Origin: Acidimicrobiales bacterium
Lineage (GTDB): Bacteria; Actinomycetota; Acidimicrobiia; Acidimicrobiales; SZUA-35
Direction: 5' to 3'
Length of the DNA: 64,000 nucleotides
Assembly (NCBI GenBank): GCA_020630195.1
Contig: JAHDBV010000001.1
Coordinates: forward strand, 4,506 to 68,505
Shown: one piece after another, positions 17,545-29,989 of the stretch
How the letters are laid out: every line of letters begins with the position of its first letter
How positions within the stretch are numbered: position 1 is the first letter of the stretch
Notes under the pieces: generated by a model
The model's database searches: none
What the model was told of the DNA's origin: nothing
The model's input: only the letters and a program-made list of their open reading frames with translations
Program-made: the position numbers and the translations under genes

Positions 17545-18012
17545 TCAGGGACGGTTCATCATCGCCGTCGCCCCACGTTCGAAGTAGTCGACCATGGCAC
17601 CGCGCACCTGGGCGGCGAGGTCGCTCGCGGCGATGACGGGCGGTTGCGCCGCGGGATCGTCGAGCGGGAGCACGACGTCGAGCGCGGCGAGCATGTGGCC
17701 GACCCAGGCGTCGCGTTCGGGCCGCCCGATCGCGAACGGTGCGTGACGCATCCGCAGGCGCGGGTGCCCACGCTCCTCGCTGTAGTGCGGCGGCCCACCC
17801 CAGAACTGGGCGAGAAAGCCGGCCGTGGTCCGCCGGGGCTCGGACAGGTCGTCGGGGTACACGGCCATCAACAGCTCGTCGGCCGCCACCCGGTCGTAGA
17901 AGTCGTCGACGAGACGCACGAAGAACTCGGCGCCGCCGACGGCGTCGAACACGGTCAGCTGCACGGTCTCGGTGGGGTCGGCGGGCCCACCTGGTGTCGC
18001 CGCATCGGTCAC
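17545..18012 (-). CDS. Truncated hemoglobin (group II-like)
   Basis: GGAEFFVRLVDDFYDRVAADELLMAVYPDDLSEPRRTTAGFLAQFWGGPPHYSEERGHPRLRMRHAPFAIGRPERDAWVGHM. Confidence 0.88.
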   Translation of the reverse strand: MTDAATPGGPADPTETVQLTVFDAVGGAEFFVRLVDDFYDRVAADELLMAVYPDDLSEPRRTTAGFLAQFWGGPPHYSEERGHPRLRMRHAPFAIGRPERDAWVGHMLAALDVVLPLDDPAAQPPVIAASDLAAQVRGAMVDYFERGATAMMNRP

Positions 18013-18104
18013 GAGGCCGGACCCTACCGGCGCCGTCGACGCCGCTGCCGTCGCCGGGTCGCCCGCCGCGGAATAGGGTGCGGGCACCCCCGGTTCCGCT
18101 GACG

Positions 18105-18709
18105 ATGGTGCTGCTCATGGAACGACCACAACAGGCCACGGCGTTCGAGCGTTACGTGGTGCCCGAGATCGACGTGCTCTACCGCACGGCCCGGTCGCTC
18201 ACGCGCAACAACGCCGACGCCGAGGACCTCGTGCAGGACACCATGCTGCGGGCCTACCGGGCGATCGACCGGTTCGACGGCCGCTACCCGCGGGCGTGGC
18301 TGTTGACGATCATGCGCAACGCCAACATCAATCGGGTCCGTAAGAAGACCCCGGACCTGTTGGACGACCCCGACGCCACCTTCGAGCGCTCGGCCGAGTT
18401 CGCCGACCACGTCGATCCGGAAGCCGTCGTCGTCGAGCCCGTCTTCGACGCCGCGTTGGAGACCGCGTTCGAGTCGTTGCCCGACATCTTCCACGAGGTC
18501 GTCGAGCTGGTCGACGTGAACGGGTTGGCCTACGCCGAGGCCGCCGAGGTGCTCGGTGTCCCGGTCGGCACCGTGATGAGTCGACTGCACCGGGCACGCA
18601 GGCGCATGCGTGACCACCTCGCCGCGGCGGCCGCCGACGGCGACACCGTGCCGTTCCGGCAACAGCGAGCGGCCCTGGGCGGGGCCGGCGAGACCGAGGG
18701 GGCTTCCTG

Positions 18710-18710
<1 letters not shown>
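18105..18710 (+). CDS. RNA polymerase sigma-70 family (ECF) factor, SigR/SigH-like
   Basis: YRTARSLTRNNADAEDLVQDTMLRAYRAIDRFDGRYPRAWLLTIMRNANINRVRKK...GLAYAEAAEVLGVPVGTVMSRLHRARRRM; start could be 18117. Confidence 0.88.
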
Positions 18711-20852
<2,142 letters not shown>

Positions 20853-20884
20853 CGGACCAGACCCACCTGGGCCCGACGGCTCAT

Positions 20885-20934
20885 TGAGGTCCCCAATACG
20901 GGGGTGGGACCTCACGGTGACCATCCGGTCACCG
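20885..20934 (+). promoter_or_regulatory. Two consecutive perfect inverted repeats upstream of giant surface-protein gene
   Basis: TGAGGTCCC-N12-GGGACCTCA (20885-20914) and CGGTGACC-ATCC-GGTCACCG (20915-20934), ending about 11 bp before the likely GTG start. Confidence 0.6.
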
Positions 20935-20945
20935 ACGGGCACCGG

Positions 20946-23900
20946 GTGCACCCCTCGTCTGTCTTCGCGCCGATCCGGCTCCATCGCCACGCCGCAGCGT
21001 TCCTCGCGCTCACCCTCGTGGCATCGCTCACCCAGGCCATCCTCCTGCCCGGCCGCGCCCTCGCGGCCGACGACGCCACCATCAGTGGTGTCCTGTGGGA
21101 CGACGTCAACGGGGACGGCGTGCGGGACGGCGGCGAAGGGGTGCGCCCGGGCCTGACCGTCCAACTCCGGGACGCGACGACGCTCGCACTGCTCGACACG
21201 ACCACGACCGACCCCTCGGGCGCCTACTCGTTCACGGTGGATGGTGCACTCCTGCCGCTGGACCTCCGAGTGCGCGCCCTCGACATCGAGGTGGGTGAGT
21301 CGTTCTCGACCGGCCCCGACGCCGACCTCGGTCCGATCTTCATCAAGCCGATCGACCAGACCTCCAACACCAACCGGGGTGTCGCCGACCGCACCGTCGA
21401 CAAGAACGACGTCGTCGAGCTCGACGGCGGTGTGCGCCCGACCCCGACCGTCTCGGGTCGGGTCTGGAAGGACACGAACGTGAACGGTGTCGAGGACACC
21501 GCTCCCCCGGCCGACGGCGCCGCCGTCGAGGGCCCCATGGCCGGTGTGCCCGTCTCGCTCGTGCACCCGACCACCGGCGAGGTCATCGCGACCACGACCA
21601 CCGCCGCCGACGGCACCTACCTGCTCGACTCATTGCCCGACGGCAACTGGCTCGTGAAGATCGACTCGCCCGACTTCTGGTACGAGGTCAACGAGGCCGC
21701 CGCCGACAACGACATCACCCAGCAGCCCGAGGTCCTCGGTGAGGAGCTCCACGGCACCGCACCCGTGGCGCTGTCCGGCTCCGGCGACACCGCCGTCGAC
21801 GCCGTGCTCGCCCCGCGGGTCACGATCACGACCGAGATCATCCCCACCGTCGGGATCCAGGACGGCACCGCGCCGTTCAACACCTTCGGCACCTGCCCGA
21901 CCCTCACCGCCGGCGACGACTGCGCCGACGACGACGGCGTGGTCCGGACCAACGACGTCGTGACCTTCCCGATCGCCGTCACCGTCGACAACATCCCCGA
22001 CGTCGACGGCAGCGGCAACATCGAAGACGCCGAGATGATCGACGACGTCGTGTTCGAGATGACGATCGTGCCGAGCCAGGCCCCCGACCCCGTCGCCATC
22101 GTCGGCTTCGACAACCTGCCCGCCATCTGCGAGACCACCGGCGGCGCCGACCCGGTCTCGACGATCGTCACGAACCCCGACCAGTCGGTGACCCTCACCT
22201 GCAACCTGGGCTCGTTCAAGAACGAGCTGAAGTTCTTCTCGGCGAGCGTCAAGGTCTACGGCGGCTCCGACAACCTGTCGTCGCTCACCACGACCTCCCG
22301 GATCTACCAGAGCCGCGACGAAGCCGTGCCGGCCGAGCCGCTCCCCGCCGTCGAGACCGACGTGTCGGCCTCCCCGCAGTTCAACCTGACCAAGAACAAC
22401 AACGCCGTCGCCCAGAACCGCCACACCGGCCCCTACCCGCAGTCGCGAGTGAACCCGCTGACCGGCGAGACCGAGTACGGCTACCTCATGCGCTACGAGC
22501 AGTCGATCGTGGTGCCCGACGGCGGCCGTGGTCTCGAGCCCGTCGGCGGCGACATCACCTGGACCGACGACATCGACGATCGCCTCCCCGGCGGCCTCGT
22601 CGTGGAGTGCTGGAACCGCCCGATCGACGGCAACTCCTACATCCCCCACGGCGTCAACGCCCCCGACGGCGACCCGAGCACGCAGCTCAACCAGACCCAG
22701 GACAACGGCAACTGGAGCTGTGTCCGTGAAGCCGACGGTGACATCCAGATCACCGTCACCGACGCCGACACCTCCGGCGCCCGCATCGCCCAGCAGGGTT
22801 GGCGTGGCAACGACCTCACTGCCGGCCCGTACTACGTGATCACCGGCACCGTCGGCATCTGGTACCCGGCATCGGAGCTCTACGACGTGCTCGACGACGG
22901 CGAGGACAACGGATCGTGGGACCCCGACGTCGACGACCCGATCTCCGGCACCGTCAACGTCACCAACTGCGTGGGCGACTTCGAGCCCACCTCCGAAGGC
23001 GGCACCCCGAACTTCGGCGGCACCGGTGAACCCGACGGTGGCACCTCCGACCAGGCCGCCGACCCCGCGGATCGCCCGACCGGCGACAACTGCAAGGTCC
23101 ACTCCCTCGTCGTGACCACGAGCGGTTCCTACTGGAAGCGCTACTACAAGGAGTCCTACAGCTGGAGTGCCGGTCGCCCGTGGCTGCGCAACTACCCCTC
23201 CGGTCAGGCCACGGCCGACACCGGTGACGGCACCGTGTTCCCCGGTGAGAAGTGGTCGGCCGCCGCCTACTGGTACAACCGCAGCCTCGAGGACCACACC
23301 GGCGTGGTGATCTGCGAGACCATCGACCAGCAGACCACGAAGCTGTCGCCGTTCCTCGGCTACCTCGAGAACGACCTCGACCCGGCCGGCAACGGCCCGC
23401 TCGTGGCGACCGTCGGCTTCCACCAGAACGGCACCGGCAACTACAAGGTCCAGTACTACGCGGACGCCGGCGGCTTCAACATCGACCACGGCCACGACCA
23501 GACGCCCGACCCCATCACGGGCCGCCTGCCGATCGACTCCTCCGCCATGAGCGCCGGCACCGACTGCTCCGACGCCGGCACCACCGGCATCTGGCACGAC
23601 GACCCCTATGCCGTGCCCGGAGGCCTCGACGCCATCACCCGCCTCCGGTTGATCCCGGTCGACTACGACGAGACGGCCGATCCCGTCTCGACCATCGGCG
23701 TCGCCCCCGGCACCTACCTCGCCCTCATCATCGGCCTCGAGGCCCGTGACACGTTCAACGGTGGCCCCGCCGACGAGGACGGCGAGCTCATCCCCACCGG
23801 CACCCTGCTCGTCGACCACTCCGGCTACCGCCACACCAACGGCAGCTGGGTGCAGTCGTCCTACAACCCGAACGACCACTCGGGCGCCGGCACCGGCGAC

Positions 23901-26900
23901 CGTGTGACGCTCACCCGGGTCCAGGTCCGCATCGACAAGAAGGCCGACGACGCCGTGCTCGGCGACGACAACGAGAACGCCGTCGCCGCCGGTGACCCGA
24001 TCAAGTGGTCGTTGTGGCCGTCGGTCACCGCGGGAGCCGAGAACGGTGTGGCCGAGAACGTCCGCATCGTCGACGTGTTGCCCGAGTACACCGCCTACGA
24101 CCCGTCGTGTACCCCGGCCCCACCCGCCGGCTACGCCGGTCCGCTGATCACCGACAACGGCGACGGCACGACGACCCTCGAGTGGTCGCTCGGCGATCGC
24201 CCCGCCAACGTCGCCCTCGATCCGATCGAGATCTGCACCTCGACCGATCCCCTCGCCCCGAACGGTGTCGACGTCGTGAACTCGGTCGAGATCATCGCCG
24301 ACAACGACGCCTCCAACCCCGACATCCGCTCGGACGACCGCGGCGTCGAACTCCAGCAGGTCGGCGGCTTCAAGCTCGGCAAGGAGGTCGACCAGCCGCT
24401 CGACTTCGAGGACGACCAGCAGGTCTGGACCCTCACCTGGGCCAACTTCTCCGCCGTCATCCCGATCGACGTGCCCTACATCTACGAGCTGTTCCCCTAC
24501 AACGGCGACGGCCCGGGCGACCTGTCGACCAAGCCGATCACCTCGAACTTCACCGGCCACTACGAGCTGACGGCCGAGCCGACGGCCGACGTCGCCGGCG
24601 CCTTCGAGTACACCGCGGACGACCCCGAGACGGTCTCGTTCATCCACCAGCACCCCTCGAACGATCCGACCACCGGCACCACCACCTGGTGCTCCTATGA
24701 CGGGGCGACCTTCGCCGTCGTCCAGGGCCCCGGCTCCTGCCCGACCGATCTCGGCGACTCGACCGGCTTCCGGTTCGTCTCCGACGACCCGCTGCCGCCC
24801 TCGGGTGTCGCCAACATCGAGTTCACGATGGACGCGGGCGACTCGGCCGGTACCGGTGACCCGGTGAACGACGCCGGCGACCGCTACGCGAACCGGTTCG
24901 CCGCCTACTCGCCGAGCTTCCCGACCCAGGAGATCCGTTCGAACACCACGGTCGTCCAGGTCGTGGCGTTCACCCTCGGTGACCTCGTCTTCGCCGACGC
25001 GAACGACAACGGCGTGTTCGACGGTGCCGACCGCACCGCCCCCGCCGGGGTCGACGTCGAACTGTGGGACGTCTCGGGCGCCCCGGTCCTGGTCGACACC
25101 GTGCAGACCAACGACGACGGCCGCTACGTGTTCGTCGACATCGGCGGCGGCGACCTCGAGGTCCGGATCCCGGCCACCGAGTTCCAGGGCGGCGGTCCGC
25201 TCGAGAACTGGGTCGTGACCACCGCCCCCGAAGCCGACCCGAACACCGACGAGAACGAGGACGTCGACCACCACGCACAGACCTCGGGGACCGAGGCCAC
25301 CACCGGCATCGCGTCCGGCACCGTGACGCTCTCGGCGATCGCCAACCCGAACCCGTCGGGCGGCGAGCCGCTCTTCGACGACGTCTATCCCTTCTCGATC
25401 CCGTTCTTCGGTGACGCCTTCACCAACTACACGGTCGACTTCGGCCTCGCCGGGCCCCCGGCGATCGAGATCGTCAAGGACATCTGCACCGCCGCCGACC
25501 TCGCCGACTGTGATCCCGAGGACGACGACGTGTGGGACCAGACCACGGAGATCGGTTGGTACACCGACGCCATCTGGCGGATCACGGTGACCAACACCGG
25601 CTGGCAGAACCTCTCGTCGGTCGTCATCGACGACGACCTCGAGAACGACTGCGACGCCGCCTCCACCTCCGGCGCCCTCCCGTCCTCACCCGAGGGTCAG
25701 GTCGTCAACGAGCTCGGTGTCCTGACCCTCGACGAGACGGTCCGGTACACCTGCACGAGCACGAACGTGCTCGCGGAGTTCACCAACACCGCCGCCGTCG
25801 ATGCGATCTCCGCCAACGGCACCGAGGTCGACGACGCCGACGACGCCGAGGTGACCCTGCCTCCGCCGGCCCCCGGCATCGACGTCGAGAAGGCGACGAA
25901 CACGATCGACGCCGACGATCCGACCGGGCCCTACCTGCCCACCGGTGACCCGGTCACGTGGACCTACGTCGTGACCAACACCGGCAACATGCCGCTGTCC
26001 GACGTGACCGTCGTCGACGACAACGGCACCCCCGGTGACGCGGGCGACGACCTCACCGGCACCTACGTCTCCGGTGACGACGACGGCGACGACCTGCTCG
26101 ACCTCGACGAGACGTGGACCTTCACCGCCACCGGAACCGCCACGTCGGGCCAGTACGCCAACGACGCCGAGGCGACCGGCTCGCCGGTGCTCACGAGCCT
26201 CGACGACGTGACCGACAACGACGCCTCGCACCACTTCGGCCTCGATGCCGTGAGTGCGATCCGCCTCGAGAAGGCCACGAACGGCGTCGACGCCGACACC
26301 GCGCCCGGCCCGTACGTCGCCGAAGGCGGCAACGTGGAGTGGACCTACGTGGTCACCACCGACGGCTCGAACGTGCCGCTGTCCGACATCGAGGTGATCG
26401 ACGACAACGGCACGCCGGGCGACACCGACGACGATCTGACCGCCGTCTACCTGGCCGGCGACGACGACGGTGACGACATCCTCGACGGTGACGAGACGTG
26501 GACCTTCCGGATCACGGGCCTCGCCACCGCAGGTCAGTACCGCAACGAAGCGAGCGTCACGGGTACGACCCCGACGACGACCGCCGCGAACGGCAACGAG
26601 ACCCCCGGTGTCGAACTGACCGATGACGATCCGTCGCACTACTACGGCGTCACCACCGGCATCACCATCGAGAAGTCCACGAACGGCACCGACGCCGACA
26701 CCGCCCCGGGTGTGTACGTCGACAACGGCGGTGACGTGACCTGGACCTACCTCATCACCAACACCGGCAACACCCCGCTCGGTGCGGTCACCGTCCTCGA
26801 CGACCAGATCGCCGACGACGCGACCGAGATCGACTGCGGCAACGGCACGAACGTGGCGGCGCTGTCGCTCGCGGCGGGCGCCCAGCTGACCTGCACCGCG

Positions 26901-29897
26901 ACGGGAACGGCGACGCCGGGTGCGTACGTCAACACCGGGTCGGTGACCGGCAACCCGCTGGAGCTCGACGGTGACGACCTCACCGGCTTCGACGACGTCA
27001 CCGACGACGACCCGTCGAACCACTACGGCGTCACCACGGGCGTGACGATCGAGAAGTCGACCAACGGTGTCGACGCCGACACCGCACCGGGCCCCTACAT
27101 CGAGGTCGGTGACACGGTGACCTGGACCTACGAGGTCACCAACACCGGCAACACCCCGCTCGGTGCGGTCACCGTCCTCGACGACCAGATCGCCGACGAC
27201 GCGACCATCGACTGTGGCACCCGTGCCGACGACACCGATGCGGACAACGTCATCGTGACCCTCGGTGCCGGCGCCTCCGTCACCTGTTCGGTGTCGGCCA
27301 CCGCCGTCGCCGGTGCCTACGTGAACACGGGCTCGGTCACGGGCAACCCGCTCGACCTCGACGGCGACGACCTGCCCGGCGCCGACGACGTCACCGACGA
27401 CGACCCGTCGAACCACTACGGCGTGCAGACCGGTCTCGACATCGAGAAGTCGACCCAGACCTTCGACGCCGACACCGGCGTCGACCCGCTCGTCGCCGTC
27501 GGCGACGACGTGCGCTGGGTCTACACGGTCACCAACACCGGCAACGTCGACCTCGAGAACGTGACGGTCACCGACGACCAGATCGCCGATGACACCACCA
27601 TCGACTGCGGCACCCGCCCCGACGACACCGAGGGCGACAACGTCATCGTGCTGCTCGAGGCCGGCGACAGCGTCGACTGCCGTGCCGACGGCGTCGCCAC
27701 GGCCGGGGCCTACACCAACGTCGGCTCCGCGACGGGCAACCCGCTCGACCTCGACGGCGACGACCTGCCCGACGTCGACGACCCGACCGACGACGACACG
27801 TCGAACCACTACGGCGTGGTCGTCGGCATCGACATCGAGAAGTCGACCCAGACCCTGTTCGACGCCGACACCGAGACCGGGCCGACGATCGCCACCAGCG
27901 AGGCCGTGTTGTGGACCTACGAGGTCACCAACACCGGCAATGTCGGCCTGTCGAGCGTCGACGTCACCGACGACCAGATCGCCGATGACACCACCATCGA
28001 CTGTGGCACCCGTCCCGACGACACCACGGCCGACAACGACATCGTGCTGATCGCCCCCGGCGAGACCATCACCTGCACGGCGACCGGCACCGCCATCGTC
28101 GGTCAGTACGAGAACGAGGGCACCGCCACCGGCTCCGGCCCGACCACCTACGACGTCGACGGCAACGCCGTCGACCCGGAGGTCGTCACCGACTCGGACC
28201 TGTCCCACTACTGGGGTGCGAACCCCGTGATCGGGCTCGAGAAGGCAACGAACGGCGTCGACGCCGATGACGATCCGGTGCTGCTCCTCGACGACAGCCC
28301 GATCACGTGGACCTACACGGTCACGAACACCGGCCAGGCGTCGTTGACCGACGTCGAGCTCGTCGACGACGCCGGCACCCCGGCCGACGACGGTGACGAC
28401 TGGACGCTCACCGCGGCCGACCTCGTGTCGGGCGACGACGACGATGACGACGAGCTGGATCCTGGTGAGACCTGGATCCTGACCGCCACCGGCGTGGCGA
28501 GCGAGCTCGTCTACGAGAACACCGCCGTCGTGACCGGCACCGGCCCGGACACCACCATCACCACCGGTGTGATCGAGACCGGCCCGACCTACACCGACGG
28601 TGATCCGTCGGGCTACACGATCGTGTCGCCCTCCGTCACCGTGGCGAAGTTCGTCAACGGTGTCGACGCCAACGACGCACCCGGCCCGGAGATCGCGGTC
28701 GGCACGCTCGCCGAGTGGACCTACGTGGTCACCAACACCGGCGACGTCCCGCTCATCGGCATCCAGGTCACCGACGACCAGGGTGTGGCCGTGACCTGCC
28801 CGGTCGATCGCCTCGCCCCCGGCGAGGACACGACCTGCACCGGCTCGGCCGAGGTGGTCGACGGCGACTACGTCAACATCGGCACCGTGTCGGGCCAGCC
28901 CGCCACGGGCGACCCGGCCGACCCCGACGGCTGGACCGCCATCGTCGATCCGATCACCGACGAGCCCATCGACCGGGTCAGCGACGACGACCCGGCCCAC
29001 CACCACGGCTTCAGCCCGTCGTTCGAGGTGTCGAAGCAGATCTGCTCGACCCCCGACATCGACGACTGCGACCCGGACGACGACGACCTGTGGCTCGACG
29101 AGGGCCCGGTCATGTCGACCGAGCCGCTCGTGTGGCGGGTCACGGTGACGAACGACGGCACCATCGGGTTGGCCGACGTGACGATCGTCGACGCCGACGC
29201 CCCGGGCTGCTCGACCGTGGTCGACACGCTCGCCCCGGGTGAGTCGACCGTCGTCACCTGTCAGCAGCCCGCACCCTCGGCCCTGCCGGTGACCAACTCG
29301 GTGACCGTCGGCGTGACGGTCGACTGCCCCGAGTGCCCGCCGGATTGCCCCGAGTGTGAGCTGCCCGAGATCAGCGACGAGTCGACCGCCGTCGACCCGC
29401 CGTCGTTCGACCTCGACAAGCAGGTCGACGACGACACACCCATCGTCGGCCAGATCGTCGAGTTCACGGTGACCGCCATCAACATCGGTGGCTACGTCGC
29501 CGAGGAGGCCATCTTCGAGGACCAGCTGCCGCCGTCACTCGAGTTCGTCGAGTTCGAGGGTGAGCCGACCGCGACGGTCGACACCTCGACCGGCCTGATC
29601 ACCTGGGAGATCCCCGAGCTCCAGCCGGGCGACGAGGCGGTCATCGTGTACCGCACCAAGGTGGTCTCGGCCGGCACGACCGAGAACATCGTGACCCAGC
29701 GCAACCTGACGACGTTCGTGCTCGGCAACAACGCCGCCCAGGCGACCGAGGGCCTCGAAGCCGTCGCTCCCCCGGCGACGCTGGCCTTCACCGGGTCGAC
29801 GTTGTCGTGGACGATCGGGCTGGCGCTGGCGCTGCTCACCGCCGGTGTGGCGTTCCTCCTCATCGGTGGCCGCCGCCGCAACCGCTCGACCGACTGA
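20946..29897 (+). CDS. Giant cell-surface protein: signal peptide, SdrD-B-like domains, multiple DUF11-like repeats, LAFTG anchor
   Basis: FLALTLVASLTQAILLPGRALA signal; ISGVLWDDVNGDGVRDGGEG, VSGRVWKDTNVNGVED, LGDLVFADANDNGVFDGADR; repeated (I)EK(S/A)TNGVDADTAPGPY...TWTYVVTNTGN; LAFTGSTLSWTIGLALALLTAGVAFLLIGGRRRNRSTD. Start codon uncertain. Confidence 0.85.
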   Translation: MHPSSVFAPIRLHRHAAAFLALTLVASLTQAILLPGRALAADDATISGVLWDDVNGDGVRDGGEGVRPGLTVQLRDATTLALLDTTTTDPSGAYSFTVDGALLPLDLRVRALDIEVGESFSTGPDADLGPIFIKPIDQTSNTNRGVADRTVDKNDVVELDGGVRPTPTVSGRVWKDTNVNGVEDTAPPADGAAVEGPMAGVPVSLVHPTTGEVIATTTTAADGTYLLDSLPDGNWLVKIDSPDFWYEVNEAAADNDITQQPEVLGEELHGTAPVALSGSGDTAVDAVLAPRVTITTEIIPTVGIQDGTAPFNTFGTCPTLTAGDDCADDDGVVRTNDVVTFPIAVTVDNIPDVDGSGNIEDAEMIDDVVFEMTIVPSQAPDPVAIVGFDNLPAICETTGGADPVSTIVTNPDQSVTLTCNLGSFKNELKFFSASVKVYGGSDNLSSLTTTSRIYQSRDEAVPAEPLPAVETDVSASPQFNLTKNNNAVAQNRHTGPYPQSRVNPLTGETEYGYLMRYEQSIVVPDGGRGLEPVGGDITWTDDIDDRLPGGLVVECWNRPIDGNSYIPHGVNAPDGDPSTQLNQTQDNGNWSCVREADGDIQITVTDADTSGARIAQQGWRGNDLTAGPYYVITGTVGIWYPASELYDVLDDGEDNGSWDPDVDDPISGTVNVTNCVGDFEPTSEGGTPNFGGTGEPDGGTSDQAADPADRPTGDNCKVHSLVVTTSGSYWKRYYKESYSWSAGRPWLRNYPSGQATADTGDGTVFPGEKWSAAAYWYNRSLEDHTGVVICETIDQQTTKLSPFLGYLENDLDPAGNGPLVATVGFHQNGTGNYKVQYYADAGGFNIDHGHDQTPDPITGRLPIDSSAMSAGTDCSDAGTTGIWHDDPYAVPGGLDAITRLRLIPVDYDETADPVSTIGVAPGTYLALIIGLEARDTFNGGPADEDGELIPTGTLLVDHSGYRHTNGSWVQSSYNPNDHSGAGTGDRVTLTRVQVRIDKKADDAVLGDDNENAVAAGDPIKWSLWPSVTAGAENGVAENVRIVDVLPEYTAYDPSCTPAPPAGYAGPLITDNGDGTTTLEWSLGDRPANVALDPIEICTSTDPLAPNGVDVVNSVEIIADNDASNPDIRSDDRGVELQQVGGFKLGKEVDQPLDFEDDQQVWTLTWANFSAVIPIDVPYIYELFPYNGDGPGDLSTKPITSNFTGHYELTAEPTADVAGAFEYTADDPETVSFIHQHPSNDPTTGTTTWCSYDGATFAVVQGPGSCPTDLGDSTGFRFVSDDPLPPSGVANIEFTMDAGDSAGTGDPVNDAGDRYANRFAAYSPSFPTQEIRSNTTVVQVVAFTLGDLVFADANDNGVFDGADRTAPAGVDVELWDVSGAPVLVDTVQTNDDGRYVFVDIGGGDLEVRIPATEFQGGGPLENWVVTTAPEADPNTDENEDVDHHAQTSGTEATTGIASGTVTLSAIANPNPSGGEPLFDDVYPFSIPFFGDAFTNYTVDFGLAGPPAIEIVKDICTAADLADCDPEDDDVWDQTTEIGWYTDAIWRITVTNTGWQNLSSVVIDDDLENDCDAASTSGALPSSPEGQVVNELGVLTLDETVRYTCTSTNVLAEFTNTAAVDAISANGTEVDDADDAEVTLPPPAPGIDVEKATNTIDADDPTGPYLPTGDPVTWTYVVTNTGNMPLSDVTVVDDNGTPGDAGDDLTGTYVSGDDDGDDLLDLDETWTFTATGTATSGQYANDAEATGSPVLTSLDDVTDNDASHHFGLDAVSAIRLEKATNGVDADTAPGPYVAEGGNVEWTYVVTTDGSNVPLSDIEVIDDNGTPGDTDDDLTAVYLAGDDDGDDILDGDETWTFRITGLATAGQYRNEASVTGTTPTTTAANGNETPGVELTDDDPSHYYGVTTGITIEKSTNGTDADTAPGVYVDNGGDVTWTYLITNTGNTPLGAVTVLDDQIADDATEIDCGNGTNVAALSLAAGAQLTCTATGTATPGAYVNTGSVTGNPLELDGDDLTGFDDVTDDDPSNHYGVTTGVTIEKSTNGVDADTAPGPYIEVGDTVTWTYEVTNTGNTPLGAVTVLDDQIADDATIDCGTRADDTDADNVIVTLGAGASVTCSVSATAVAGAYVNTGSVTGNPLDLDGDDLPGADDVTDDDPSNHYGVQTGLDIEKSTQTFDADTGVDPLVAVGDDVRWVYTVTNTGNVDLENVTVTDDQIADDTTIDCGTRPDDTEGDNVIVLLEAGDSVDCRADGVATAGAYTNVGSATGNPLDLDGDDLPDVDDPTDDDTSNHYGVVVGIDIEKSTQTLFDADTETGPTIATSEAVLWTYEVTNTGNVGLSSVDVTDDQIADDTTIDCGTRPDDTTADNDIVLIAPGETITCTATGTAIVGQYENEGTATGSGPTTYDVDGNAVDPEVVTDSDLSHYWGANPVIGLEKATNGVDADDDPVLLLDDSPITWTYTVTNTGQASLTDVELVDDAGTPADDGDDWTLTAADLVSGDDDDDDELDPGETWILTATGVASELVYENTAVVTGTGPDTTITTGVIETGPTYTDGDPSGYTIVSPSVTVAKFVNGVDANDAPGPEIAVGTLAEWTYVVTNTGDVPLIGIQVTDDQGVAVTCPVDRLAPGEDTTCTGSAEVVDGDYVNIGTVSGQPATGDPADPDGWTAIVDPITDEPIDRVSDDDPAHHHGFSPSFEVSKQICSTPDIDDCDPDDDDLWLDEGPVMSTEPLVWRVTVTNDGTIGLADVTIVDADAPGCSTVVDTLAPGESTVVTCQQPAPSALPVTNSVTVGVTVDCPECPPDCPECELPEISDESTAVDPPSFDLDKQVDDDTPIVGQIVEFTVTAINIGGYVAEEAIFEDQLPPSLEFVEFEGEPTATVDTSTGLITWEIPELQPGDEAVIVYRTKVVSAGTTENIVTQRNLTTFVLGNNAAQATEGLEAVAPPATLAFTGSTLSWTIGLALALLTAGVAFLLIGGRRRNRSTD
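25880..28215 (+). repeat. Tandem DUF11-like domain repeats, nucleotide-level similarity
   Basis: The 60-nt segment beginning acaccggcaacaccccgctcggtgcggtcacc occurs at 26761 and 27142 (381-bp offset); related units continue to about 28.2 kb. Confidence 0.8.
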
Positions 29898-29905
29898 CCG
29901 CCCGG

Positions 29906-29939
29906 CCCGGGGTCGGCGCCGTGAGGCGTCGACCCCGGG
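29906..29939 (+). terminator. Strong hairpin after the giant surface-protein gene
   Basis: CCCGGGGTCG GCGCC-GTGA-GGCGT CGACCCCGGG, 15-bp stem (one GU), GTGA loop; no U-tract. Confidence 0.6.
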
Positions 29940-29989
29940 ATGGGGTGGGCTCCATCGGCGAGGGGTCCGGGATTCCTAGAGTGTCCGAC

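Noticed and set aside
25880-28215. Regularly spaced repeats considered as a CRISPR array
   Set aside because: Periodicity is several hundred bp, in frame, and encodes DUF11-like domains.
21630-29006. Two long minus-strand ORFs (1214 and 1106 aa) opposite the first giant surface gene
   Set aside because: Same GC-driven shadow effect; no start context, signal or domain.
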